20,212 nt of DNA from Candidatus Woesearchaeota archaeon (lineage in GTDB: Archaea; Nanoarchaeota; Nanoarchaeia; Woesearchaeales; JAGVZT01), in the NCBI GenBank assembly GCA_017608295.1, contig JAFCGF010000033.1, positions 1 to 20,212 of the forward strand, given 5' to 3'. The notes beneath the pieces were generated by a model. It worked only from the letters and a program-made list of their open reading frames with translations, was not told where the DNA came from and made no database searches. The translations under genes and the position numbers were made by a program. Below, one piece after another: positions 7,955 through 14,457 of the stretch; position 1 is the first letter of the stretch, and every line of letters begins with the position of its first letter.

Positions 7955-8034
7955 GGCAGTCACTGACGATCATGCCTTGGCATGATGTCAGGATGCTGAC
8001 CGAAAGCGTCAGTATTCGAATCTGCCACGCCCCA
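7955..8034 (+). other. Degenerate tRNA-like structured sequence
   Basis: This follows the tRNA-Val fragment and ends like a tRNA: T-loop TTCGAAT (8015-8021) and an acceptor-like ACGCCCC plus A (8027-8034). No 5' acceptor GGGGCGT is present, and the invariant G53-C61 pair would be A-C. Instead the stretch has a 12-bp hairpin with one bulged G (7964-7990, arms TGAC and ATCATGCC against GGCATGAT and GTCA), a second hairpin CTGAC/GTCAG (7996-8012), and GGCAG (7955-7959) that can pair with CTGCC (8022-8026). It could be a decayed tRNA gene or another att remnant, or a small structured RNA. Confidence 0.4.
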
Positions 8035-8036
8035 CT

Positions 8037-8066
8037 AAAAAGGATGCAAACAGGCATCCTTTTTTT
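8037..8066 (+). terminator. Rho-independent terminator
   Basis: GGATGC (8042-8047) pairs with GCATCC (8054-8059) around AAACAG, flanked by an A run (8037-8041) and a T run of seven (8060-8066) that extends the stem. It is a textbook bidirectional terminator and most likely ended the original tRNA transcript. Confidence 0.9.
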
Positions 8067-8115
8067 ATAAAATGCCAAACAAATACTTCACATATGTCAT
8101 CTATTCAGAAATCCA

Positions 8116-8279
8116 TTTAAGTAGGGACAGCAACCGACTTAAATTTTAGCAACCTGCTGATTAGTACAAAATTAGGAGGATCATCGATAAAATCTGAGTT
8201 ATATATATAGTCTTGAACAGATTCTATCTATCAATATTTTTTATGCAGAAAAATAAGTCGGTTGCTGTCCCTACTTAAA
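8116..8279. mobile_element. 164-bp palindromic element (MITE/REP-like), copy 1
   Basis: Terminal inverted repeats of at least 26 bp (TTTAAGTAGGGACAG... at 8116-8141; mirror at 8254-8279, perfect, plus one more flanking pair) enclose a 112-bp centre. The centre has its own nested repeat: GATA-A-AATCTG against CAGATT-C-TATC. The unit could fold into one long hairpin. It has no coding capacity. The AGGGACAG/CTGTCCCT core recalls palindromes mobilised by REP-associated (IS200-like) tyrosine transposases; that link is from memory and no transposase is in the window. A second copy is at 9592-9755. Confidence 0.85.
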
Positions 8280-8400
8280 TTTTACTTAAATTTAATGCAA
8301 GTACGAATTATTTCAAGATTGACATATGAAGAATTTGCTAAGGAAATGAATGTGTCTTTCACAATCGAAAAGATAAATAAACAACCCGAAACCAAAACAA

Positions 8401-9558
8401 ATGACAAGTTCGAAAAAGGATTTTCATCCATGGACACCGATACAGGTATTCGGAATTTCTGTTTTATTCGGTGCAGCAGCGGCCGGAATTATCTCTGGTA
8501 TTAACTTTAAACAAATGAAAAGGCCTAATTTGAGGGGCCTTTGTATAATGACCGGGATTGTTCTGTTTCTGCTGGAAATATTTCTCATATTATTCCTTGT
8601 ACCAGAGGAGATAATTCCATCCGTTGGTATCCTTTCGAATGTTGCTATTGCTCTGTTGTATATGCTTTGGCAAAGACCTCATTTTATTAGGTGGAAATCC
8701 AATTATTGGATACTTGATAAAAAAAATAAACACTACAAATCTGATCGTGTTGGACTACTTATTCTCAGCGCACTTGGTGCATTGATTGCAGAAGTTCTGG
8801 TTGTCTTTACAATTGTAATTGTTTTTGATATCGAATATAGAAGGGAATCTTTGGAATATAGTTCTCTTGCTGAGCCAGATCTGTATTTGGAACAGCACAC
8901 TGCTGCTGAACCAGATCTGCTAAATGATGATCTGCCGGATAATCTGGATGAAAGTCTTATATATGCAATTCTCGATGAGGACCTAGGGAATGTGAAAAGA
9001 TTAGTGAATGCAGGAGCAGATGTTAATTATAAATATAATGATCTGGTTGGATCAACCCCTCTAATAATTGCCTGTAATTACAATTTAGTTAAGATTGGTA
9101 GGTATCTGATTGAACAAGGTGCTGATATATCAATCAGTATAATAACAGGTACAACACCACTGATGGCATCAGCTTGGGCATCAGAGGAGTTATTTTACAT
9201 ACTGGTTTCTATTGGTGCGGATATATCAGTTAAAGACGAATATGGTCACTCAGCATTTTCTTATTCAATTTCAGGGTTCTCTGAAAAATATGTTGAGTTT
9301 GTTGAGTTTGAAATAGCACAGGAGCTCTTAAACAAAGGTGCTGATATTGAAGAGTCCATTACTTCCGGAGAGGACATAGGATACACCAATCTTATGAGGG
9401 CAGTAAGATGGCAGCGACTTGATATCATAAAATTTCTTTTAGATAATAAAGCAAATGTGAATACCAAGGCTGAAGATGGCAAGAATCCCTTATCACTAGC
9501 TCAAGAGGGAGGTAATCAGGAAATTATTGATCTATTAAAGGATTTGGGTGCGAAATAA
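8401..9558 (+). CDS. Membrane-anchored ankyrin-repeat protein
   Basis: The 385-residue protein has an N-terminal membrane part and a C-terminal repeat part. Likely membrane segments are at residues 14-34 (IQVFGISVLFGAAAAGIISGI), 47-67, 72-90 and 117-142 (VGLLILSALGALIAEVLVVF). An acidic linker (about 155-183) follows. Residues 184-385 hold about five ankyrin repeats, seen as LVNAGADVN, LIEQGADIS, LVSIGADISVKDEYG, LLNKGADIE and LLDNKANVNTKAEDGKNPLSLA. It is probably a cytoplasmic protein-binding scaffold held at the membrane; the partner is unknown. The ATG at 8401 is the only sensible start, with an in-frame stop at 8374. The gene sits between two copies of the 164-bp palindromic element, 121 bases after the first and 33 before the second. 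Confidence 0.88.
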   Translation: MTSSKKDFHPWTPIQVFGISVLFGAAAAGIISGINFKQMKRPNLRGLCIMTGIVLFLLEIFLILFLVPEEIIPSVGILSNVAIALLYMLWQRPHFIRWKSNYWILDKKNKHYKSDRVGLLILSALGALIAEVLVVFTIVIVFDIEYRRESLEYSSLAEPDLYLEQHTAAEPDLLNDDLPDNLDESLIYAILDEDLGNVKRLVNAGADVNYKYNDLVGSTPLIIACNYNLVKIGRYLIEQGADISISIITGTTPLMASAWASEELFYILVSIGADISVKDEYGHSAFSYSISGFSEKYVEFVEFEIAQELLNKGADIEESITSGEDIGYTNLMRAVRWQRLDIIKFLLDNKANVNTKAEDGKNPLSLAQEGGNQEIIDLLKDLGAK

Positions 9559-9591
9559 GTATTTTTTGCATTTACTCTTTATGGATCTTCG

Positions 9592-9755
9592 TTTAAGTAG
9601 GGACAGCTACCGACTTAAATTTTAGCAACCTGCTGATTAGCACAATATTAGGAGGAATATCGATAAAATCTGAGTTATGTATACAGTCTTGAACAGATTC
9701 TATCTATCAATATTTTTAATGCAGAAGAATAAGTCGGTAGCTGTCCCTACTTAAA
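9592..9755. mobile_element. 164-bp palindromic element (MITE/REP-like), copy 2
   Basis: Same length as copy 1 (8116-8279) with 10 substitutions and no gaps. Arms are 9592-9617 and 9730-9755, perfectly complementary. Where copy 1 has A8132 and T8263, copy 2 has T9608 and A9739, so the pair is flipped and pairing is preserved. It is in the same orientation as copy 1. Confidence 0.85.
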
Positions 9756-9867
9756 ATAACTCTAAAAAAAATGAAAAGTTGTTGTTGGTTTTAAGATTTG
9801 ATCCAAAATTTACACCTTTCGCACAAGAAAAACCTTTTACCTTTATGAACATGATACCTTTTTTGAA

Positions 9868-9875
9868 TAACTTTG
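9868..9875 (+). promoter_or_regulatory. Possible Bacteroidetes -7 element (TAACTTTG)
   Basis: TAACTTTG fits the phylum's TAnnTTTG -7 consensus and lies about 60 bases before the kinase start. No convincing -33 TTTG is placed at the normal spacing, so this is weak. Nothing else regulatory is clear between 9756 and 9936. Confidence 0.25.
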
Positions 9876-9936
9876 TTATATTAAAAGACTTATGAATAAT
9901 ACTGAACAGTAAACCATTCCTAATTCGGGTAATGAA

Positions 9937-11634
9937 ATGAAAATTGAATTAAACTCTTTATTATATCAAATCCTGCAAATTGCAAATAGTGGACGGACAA
10001 GATCTTTTTTTCTCCGGGAAATCTCTACTATCATTTTAGATTTTTTTAAATGTACCGAGGTAGTCCAATTATTGAAAGTGCCTAATGATCAACCACATTA
10101 TGAACTTCTGAAGCTTTCTAGGAAGACTTTTGTTTATAACATTCTAGACCTTGAGGAGTTGAAAAAAAATAACAATTTCAAGGGTGCCGATTTAAACAAA
10201 GGTAAAGAGAACATCTGGGTGAACATTTTACAAGGTAAATTCAATTCCTCTTTGCCCTTCTTTACAGAAAAGGGGACCTTTTGGATTAATGACCTGGACA
10301 ACCTATCTTCTGTCACGAAGAAAATCTCTAAACAGGAAAGTGTCTGGTACCCAATCAATACTAAAAACTGTAAATCACTGGTAATTGTTCCGTTTTTATT
10401 TAGTAAGGATATAATTGGACTTTTGCAATTAAAAAATATTAAAAAAAAATTAATCTCAGAATTTGAAATAGAAGAAGTGGAAGAGTTTGCACACACATTA
10501 GGTGTTATCCTGTTAAACCAGTACTCCCAAGCCGCCTTGCAAGAACGTGTAAAGGAGTTGATATGTTTATATGGTATGTCTCGGGTTGCCAAACAAATTG
10601 ATATTTCACTGGAGGATCTTCTTTATCGTATCATGGAATTGATCCCTCCAGCCTGGCAATATCCTGAATTAACCCAAACAAGAATCATTCTTGACGGTTT
10701 TGATTTTTCCAAACCTGAATTTGAGGAAGGTCAACACAAGCTATGGGCAGACATTGTTGTTAAAGGTGAAAAACGTGGGGTAATCGAGGTTGTTTATGTT
10801 GAAAAATGTCCTGAACTGGATGAAGGTCCTTTTTTAAGAGAGGAAAGAAAACTCATTGATACAATTGCAAATGAATTAGCCATTATTATAAAACGAAGGG
10901 ATGCTGCAGAGGAAAAAATAAACCTCAAGAATCAACTACATCATGCTGACAGGTTATCGACTGTTGGGGAACTTGCAGCTGGAGTAGCCCACGAATTAAA
11001 TGAACCACTGGGAAGTATTATGGGATTTGCCCAGCTTGCAAGTAAATGCCATGGTGTACCACAACAAGTAGAAAAGGATTTAGAAAAGATTGTGAAATCC
11101 TCCTTACATGCTCGAGAAATTATTAAGAGGCTAATGTCTTTTTCTAAAGACACACTATCGGAAAAGAAAGAAACGAATATTAATCAACTAGTTGAAGAAA
11201 GTATATATTTCTTTAAATCCCGATGTCATAAAGAAGGAATCGTATTAAGCATTTCTCTTGAGCCAGATCTACCAATCATTACAGTCGATCCTGTGCAAAT
11301 TGAACAAGTCCTGGTTAATATCATTGTAAATGCAATGCATGCAATGCAGGGGGGAGGAAAACTGGACATACAAACACGCTCTAATGATGGGAATCTCAAT
11401 CTAATCGTAAAAGATACAGGTCATGGTATGAACCAAGAAGTAATGGAAAAAATATTTGATCCATTCTTTACTACCAAAAAGATGGGTAAAGGAATTGGGC
11501 TGGGATTATCAGTAGTAAAAGGAATAATTGCTTCTCATAATGGAAACATCAAAGTTGAAAGTGAACCTGGTAAGGGGACACGATTTGAAGTAAATTTACC
11601 TATTACCAAAAACCAATATGGAAAAGTTACGTAG
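9937..11634 (+). CDS. NtrB-like soluble sensor histidine kinase
   Basis: The 565-residue protein has no membrane segment. Residues 1-200 and about 205-325 look like two GAF-like sensor domains. A short coiled linker leads to the HisKA helix with phospho-acceptor His352 in GVAHELNEPL. The HATPase domain shows the N box (Asn465 in VLVNIIVNAM), the G1 box DTGHGM (493-498), the F box FDPFFTTK and the G2 box GKGIGLGLSVV (517-527). The kinase should phosphorylate the NtrC-family regulator encoded immediately downstream, whose start overlaps this gene by 17 bp. The signal is unknown; a cytoplasmic GAF sensor suits a redox, metabolite or nitrogen signal. It precedes the redox operon that it probably controls. 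Confidence 0.92.
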   Translation: MKIELNSLLYQILQIANSGRTRSFFLREISTIILDFFKCTEVVQLLKVPNDQPHYELLKLSRKTFVYNILDLEELKKNNNFKGADLNKGKENIWVNILQGKFNSSLPFFTEKGTFWINDLDNLSSVTKKISKQESVWYPINTKNCKSLVIVPFLFSKDIIGLLQLKNIKKKLISEFEIEEVEEFAHTLGVILLNQYSQAALQERVKELICLYGMSRVAKQIDISLEDLLYRIMELIPPAWQYPELTQTRIILDGFDFSKPEFEEGQHKLWADIVVKGEKRGVIEVVYVEKCPELDEGPFLREERKLIDTIANELAIIIKRRDAAEEKINLKNQLHHADRLSTVGELAAGVAHELNEPLGSIMGFAQLASKCHGVPQQVEKDLEKIVKSSLHAREIIKRLMSFSKDTLSEKKETNINQLVEESIYFFKSRCHKEGIVLSISLEPDLPIITVDPVQIEQVLVNIIVNAMHAMQGGGKLDIQTRSNDGNLNLIVKDTGHGMNQEVMEKIFDPFFTTKKMGKGIGLGLSVVKGIIASHNGNIKVESEPGKGTRFEVNLPITKNQYGKVT

Positions 11635-12991
11635 CAAAGGAAATCCAAATATTAATAGCAGTATTCTTTTAGTCGATGATTCAGAAGACATGTTGGAAGT
11701 ACTCTGCAGAAATCTTTCCCTGAAGGGGTATAAAACATATACCACCCAAAGTGTACAAGAGGCTATTGAAATCCTCAATTCAACTGAAGTTGATCTGGTT
11801 ATAACCGATCTCAAAATGCCAGGAGTCGGTGGTATGGAACTGATAAAACATATACGGGCAAATTTCAAAAATGTTGAAGTTTTAGTAATTACTGGTTATC
11901 CCTCTATTCAGGGAGCTGTTGATGCAGTAAAGACCGGTGCCGAGGAATACCTTGTAAAATCTTTCACAGACGAGGAACTTTTCGATGCTGTTCAGAGAGC
12001 ATTTAACAAATTGAATGCACGAAGAGCTGCCAAATTCAAATCTTATGTAAGAAAAGAGCCTCTCCAAGGAATTATTGGAGAATCACAAACTATAAAAGAA
12101 GTCTTTAATGCGATAAGAAAAGTATCCTCAATCTCAGCTACAGTACTTATCACAGGAGAAAGTGGAACAGGTAAGGAACTTGTAGCAAGAGCAATTCATT
12201 ATAGCGGTCCAATTGCTTCTTCTCAATTTGTACCAGTTAATTGCGGGGGTATACCTGAAGAACTTATTGAAAGTGAATTATTTGGACACCTTAAAGGCAC
12301 TTTTACCGGAGCTAATGAAACACGAGGAGGATTTTTCCATACTGCTGATGGTGGTACAATCTTTTTAGATGAAATCGGTAATACCAGTCATTCCATGCAA
12401 ATAAAACTTCTTCGTGTACTTCAAGATAAAGAAGTTTACATGATAGGTTCAAAAAAGCCCCAGAAGATTGATGTAAGAGTAATTGCAGCAACAAATGTTG
12501 ATCTGTCTAACTTAGTAAAAAAGAATGAATTTCGGGAAGATCTTTATTATCGTTTGAATGTAATTAATATAAATATTCCACCCCTGCGAGAAAGAGGAGA
12601 AGATATCATGCTTTTAATCAATGATTTCGCTGATAGATACGCTAAGGAGACGACCAGACCTTCACCACAATTTTCCGATAAAGCTTTACGAGTTTTACAA
12701 GATTATCATTGGCCAGGTAATGTAAGAGAATTACAAAATGTAATACAAAGTCTGATTATTATGACTGACGAAAATATTATTGATGTTCCTGATTTACCAT
12801 CCATCATGCGTTTCTCAGCTCTCAGGGAAAAAGGAATTACCCGATCCCTTGCTGAGGTAGAAATGGAATACATCCATAATGTTCTCAACAGTGTGAATGG
12901 TAATAAAACCAAAGCAGCTAAAATTCTAGGAATTGATCGTAAAACATTACGTGAAAAACTTAGAAAACTTGTAACTCCTGAACAAAAGTAA
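11618..12991 (+). CDS. NtrC-family sigma-54-dependent response regulator
   Basis: The 457-residue protein has three domains. The receiver (15-130) has acidic Asp20/Asp21, phospho-acceptor Asp64 in VITDLKMPG, Thr92 and Lys114. The AAA+ activator domain (about 150-385) has Walker A GESGTGKE (180-187), Walker B GGTIFLDE (245-252) and the arginine-finger region REDLYYRLNV. The Fis-type HTH (about 412-455) ends in NKTKAAKILGIDRKTLREKL. It should bind enhancer sites and use ATP to open sigma-54 promoters. The sigma-54 contact loop reads GTFTGA (227-232) instead of the nearly invariant GAFTGA. The gene starts inside the end of the kinase gene, which implies translational coupling, and ends before a hairpin. 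Confidence 0.95.
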   Translation: MEKLRSKGNPNINSSILLVDDSEDMLEVLCRNLSLKGYKTYTTQSVQEAIEILNSTEVDLVITDLKMPGVGGMELIKHIRANFKNVEVLVITGYPSIQGAVDAVKTGAEEYLVKSFTDEELFDAVQRAFNKLNARRAAKFKSYVRKEPLQGIIGESQTIKEVFNAIRKVSSISATVLITGESGTGKELVARAIHYSGPIASSQFVPVNCGGIPEELIESELFGHLKGTFTGANETRGGFFHTADGGTIFLDEIGNTSHSMQIKLLRVLQDKEVYMIGSKKPQKIDVRVIAATNVDLSNLVKKNEFREDLYYRLNVININIPPLRERGEDIMLLINDFADRYAKETTRPSPQFSDKALRVLQDYHWPGNVRELQNVIQSLIIMTDENIIDVPDLPSIMRFSALREKGITRSLAEVEMEYIHNVLNSVNGNKTKAAKILGIDRKTLREKLRKLVTPEQK

Positions 12992-12997
12992 AACTAT

Positions 12998-13030
12998 GGG
13001 GAATTTTGAACCACTGATTCAAAATTCCCC
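12998..13030. terminator. Terminator-like hairpin after the two-component genes
   Basis: GGGGAATTTTGAA (12998-13010) and TTCAAAATTCCCC (13018-13030) form a perfect 13-bp stem with a seven-base loop, seven bases after the stop codon. A strong T run follows only after some distance, but the position and stability favour a terminator separating the regulators from the operon below. Confidence 0.65.
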
Positions 13031-13126
13031 ATAAAAATTATCATTCCCTTTTTATCTTGGCTTCCCAATTCCATACCTTTTTAAATTAGAATCTCTTTAT
13101 TAATCCATTGATCTAAAATTCTTTGT

Positions 13127-13150
13127 GATGATTCCTTTATAGTAATCATC
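13127..13150. promoter_or_regulatory. Dyad, candidate enhancer for the NtrC-type regulator
   Basis: GATGATT (13127-13133) and AATCATC (13144-13150) are perfect 7-bp arms around a 10-bp spacer. It lies 40-63 bp upstream of the sigma-54-like promoter, a plausible place for an enhancer-binding protein dimer. Confidence 0.45.
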
Positions 13151-13160
13151 CCCTTTGAAC

Positions 13161-13182
13161 ATAGGATTAATACATAGGATTA
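13161..13182. repeat. 13-bp-period direct repeat in the promoter region
   Basis: ATAGGATTA occurs at 13161-13169 and again at 13174-13182, with ACATAGGATTA shared in both. It lies between the dyad and the -24 element and could be a second regulator site or chance AT-rich repetition. Confidence 0.3.
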
Positions 13183-13189
13183 CATTGGT

Positions 13190-13204
13190 TGGCATTAAGA
13201 TTGT
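13190..13204 (+). promoter_or_regulatory. Sigma-54-like -24/-12 promoter
   Basis: TGGCAT-N5-TTGT matches the consensus TGGCAC-N5-TTGC at all but one base in each half with exact spacing; the GG and TTG cores are intact. It lies 50 bases before the first gene of the redox operon and downstream of a gene for a sigma-54 activator. Confidence 0.55.
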
Positions 13205-13253
13205 CATAGTAAGTAATAGAAGAATCAATAATATTCATTAGAACAAAAAAGGC

Positions 13254-13541
13254 ATGAAAAATAATTTGAACCAAAAGGATCACTTCAATGACCTATGCGT
13301 GACTTGTAAGAACAATTCCTCCTGCATGTACATTAAAAATGGGCATCGACCTGTACAACGGTGTGAAGAATTTGAAGTTTATTCCTACCGTCCTGTAATT
13401 CAAAAGATACCTACTTTAAAGCGAAAGGTTGTGAAAGATAATCCAAGTTTTTTGGGAATTTGTAAAAATTGCGACAATCGTAAAACCTGTATGAATGCAA
13501 AACCAGATAGAGTTATCTGGCACTGTGAGGAATATGTATAA
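13254..13541 (+). CDS. Small protein with twin four-Cys motifs
   Basis: The 95-residue protein carries the same cysteine pattern twice: C15-X2-C18-X5-C24-X12-C37 and C70-X2-C73-X5-C79-X11-C91, each ending in a C-E-E-(F/Y) motif. The halves are joined by a basic linker (KIPTLKRKVVKD). It may bind zinc or an iron-sulfur cluster in each half. I recall similar small Cys-rich proteins near NuoEF/Hyd-type operons but know of no tested function. It is the first gene after the sigma-54-like promoter and 33 bases before the NuoE-like gene, so it is probably co-transcribed and may be an accessory or cluster-handling protein. Confidence 0.75.
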   Translation: MKNNLNQKDHFNDLCVTCKNNSSCMYIKNGHRPVQRCEEFEVYSYRPVIQKIPTLKRKVVKDNPSFLGICKNCDNRKTCMNAKPDRVIWHCEEYV

Positions 13542-13574
13542 AATTATCTCTGTATCAGAAAATAACCCTATAAT

Positions 13575-14423
13575 ATGTATTTAACATCAAGCCAAGTTGA
13601 GCAAGAGTCTGTTGTAAACGAATGTATAAAAAAGCATGGCAATTTTCTTGTTGCCATTTTACAGGATATACAGAAACATTATAATTACCTTCCTGAAGAT
13701 GTAATAAGAATCCTTGCAGATAAATTAGATATTACCATTCGTGATGTGTACGGTGTTGCCAGTTTTTACAAAGCTTTTAGCTTTACTCCAAAAGGGAAAC
13801 ACATTTTTACCACATGCACAGGTACAGCATGTCATGTACGTGGTAGTTCAAAAATTGTGGATTCTTTCTCCAAAGAACTAGGCATTGAACCAGGTGAAAC
13901 GACCAAAGACCTAATGTTTACACATGAGACCGCAGCATGTCTGGGTTGTTGTGCTATTGGACCTGTTGTCGTTGTGGATGGTGAGTACCAACCTAAAGTC
14001 AAGCCTCCGGCCGTACGAAATATTATTTATCAGGCTCAAAACGGTATAAATAGTTACACAGGTAAAGAAGATCAGCGAATATTCCCAATTCATGCAGTTT
14101 GTCCGCAATGCAACCACAGCCTGATGAAACCAGAACATCCTATTGATAACTATCCATGTATCCATGTAACGATATCATTTAACCGTCAGCACGGATGGTT
14201 GAGGTTGTCTTCCCTGTATGGCAGCTTTAATATAGAATCCGAACACGAAATCCCAATAGACACGGAAGTAAATTTTTTTTGTCCCCATTGTCATGCAGAA
14301 TTGGTAGGCAGTTCTATTTGTCCTGAATGTAGTGCTCCAATGATTCTGATGCTTGTTAACCATGGTGGTACTATTCAAATTTGCACCAGCAGGGGGTGTA
14401 AAGGACATATCCTGGATGTATAA
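13575..14423 (+). CDS. NuoE/HydC-like [2Fe-2S] subunit with zinc-ribbon-like tail (StnC-like)
   Basis: Residues 1-155 are the NuoE fold: a helical N-terminus (LQDIQKHYNYLPEDVIRILAD) and a thioredoxin-like domain binding [2Fe-2S] through C81-X4-C86 (CTGTACHVRGS) and C122-X3-C126 (CLGCCAIGP). The usual NuoE ends near here; this 282-residue protein has an added 125-residue tail with CPQC, CPHC, CPEC and CTSRGC pairs, which resembles one or two zinc ribbons, around an unusual central region (NRQHGWLRLSSLYGSF). The NuoE domain passes electrons to or from the FMN site of NuoF, here encoded 34 bases downstream. In hydrogenases this subunit is HydC, but no hydrogenase catalytic gene is present, so the transhydrogenase type is preferred. 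Confidence 0.88.
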   Translation: MYLTSSQVEQESVVNECIKKHGNFLVAILQDIQKHYNYLPEDVIRILADKLDITIRDVYGVASFYKAFSFTPKGKHIFTTCTGTACHVRGSSKIVDSFSKELGIEPGETTKDLMFTHETAACLGCCAIGPVVVVDGEYQPKVKPPAVRNIIYQAQNGINSYTGKEDQRIFPIHAVCPQCNHSLMKPEHPIDNYPCIHVTISFNRQHGWLRLSSLYGSFNIESEHEIPIDTEVNFFCPHCHAELVGSSICPECSAPMILMLVNHGGTIQICTSRGCKGHILDV

Positions 14424-14457
14424 ATTTCTATGATAATTTTTTTAAAGAGAGTATGGT

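Noticed and set aside
8262..8504. 80-codon frame ahead of the ankyrin gene
   Set aside because: It begins inside the palindromic element at a TTG, overlaps the ankyrin gene in another frame and has no recognisable protein character.
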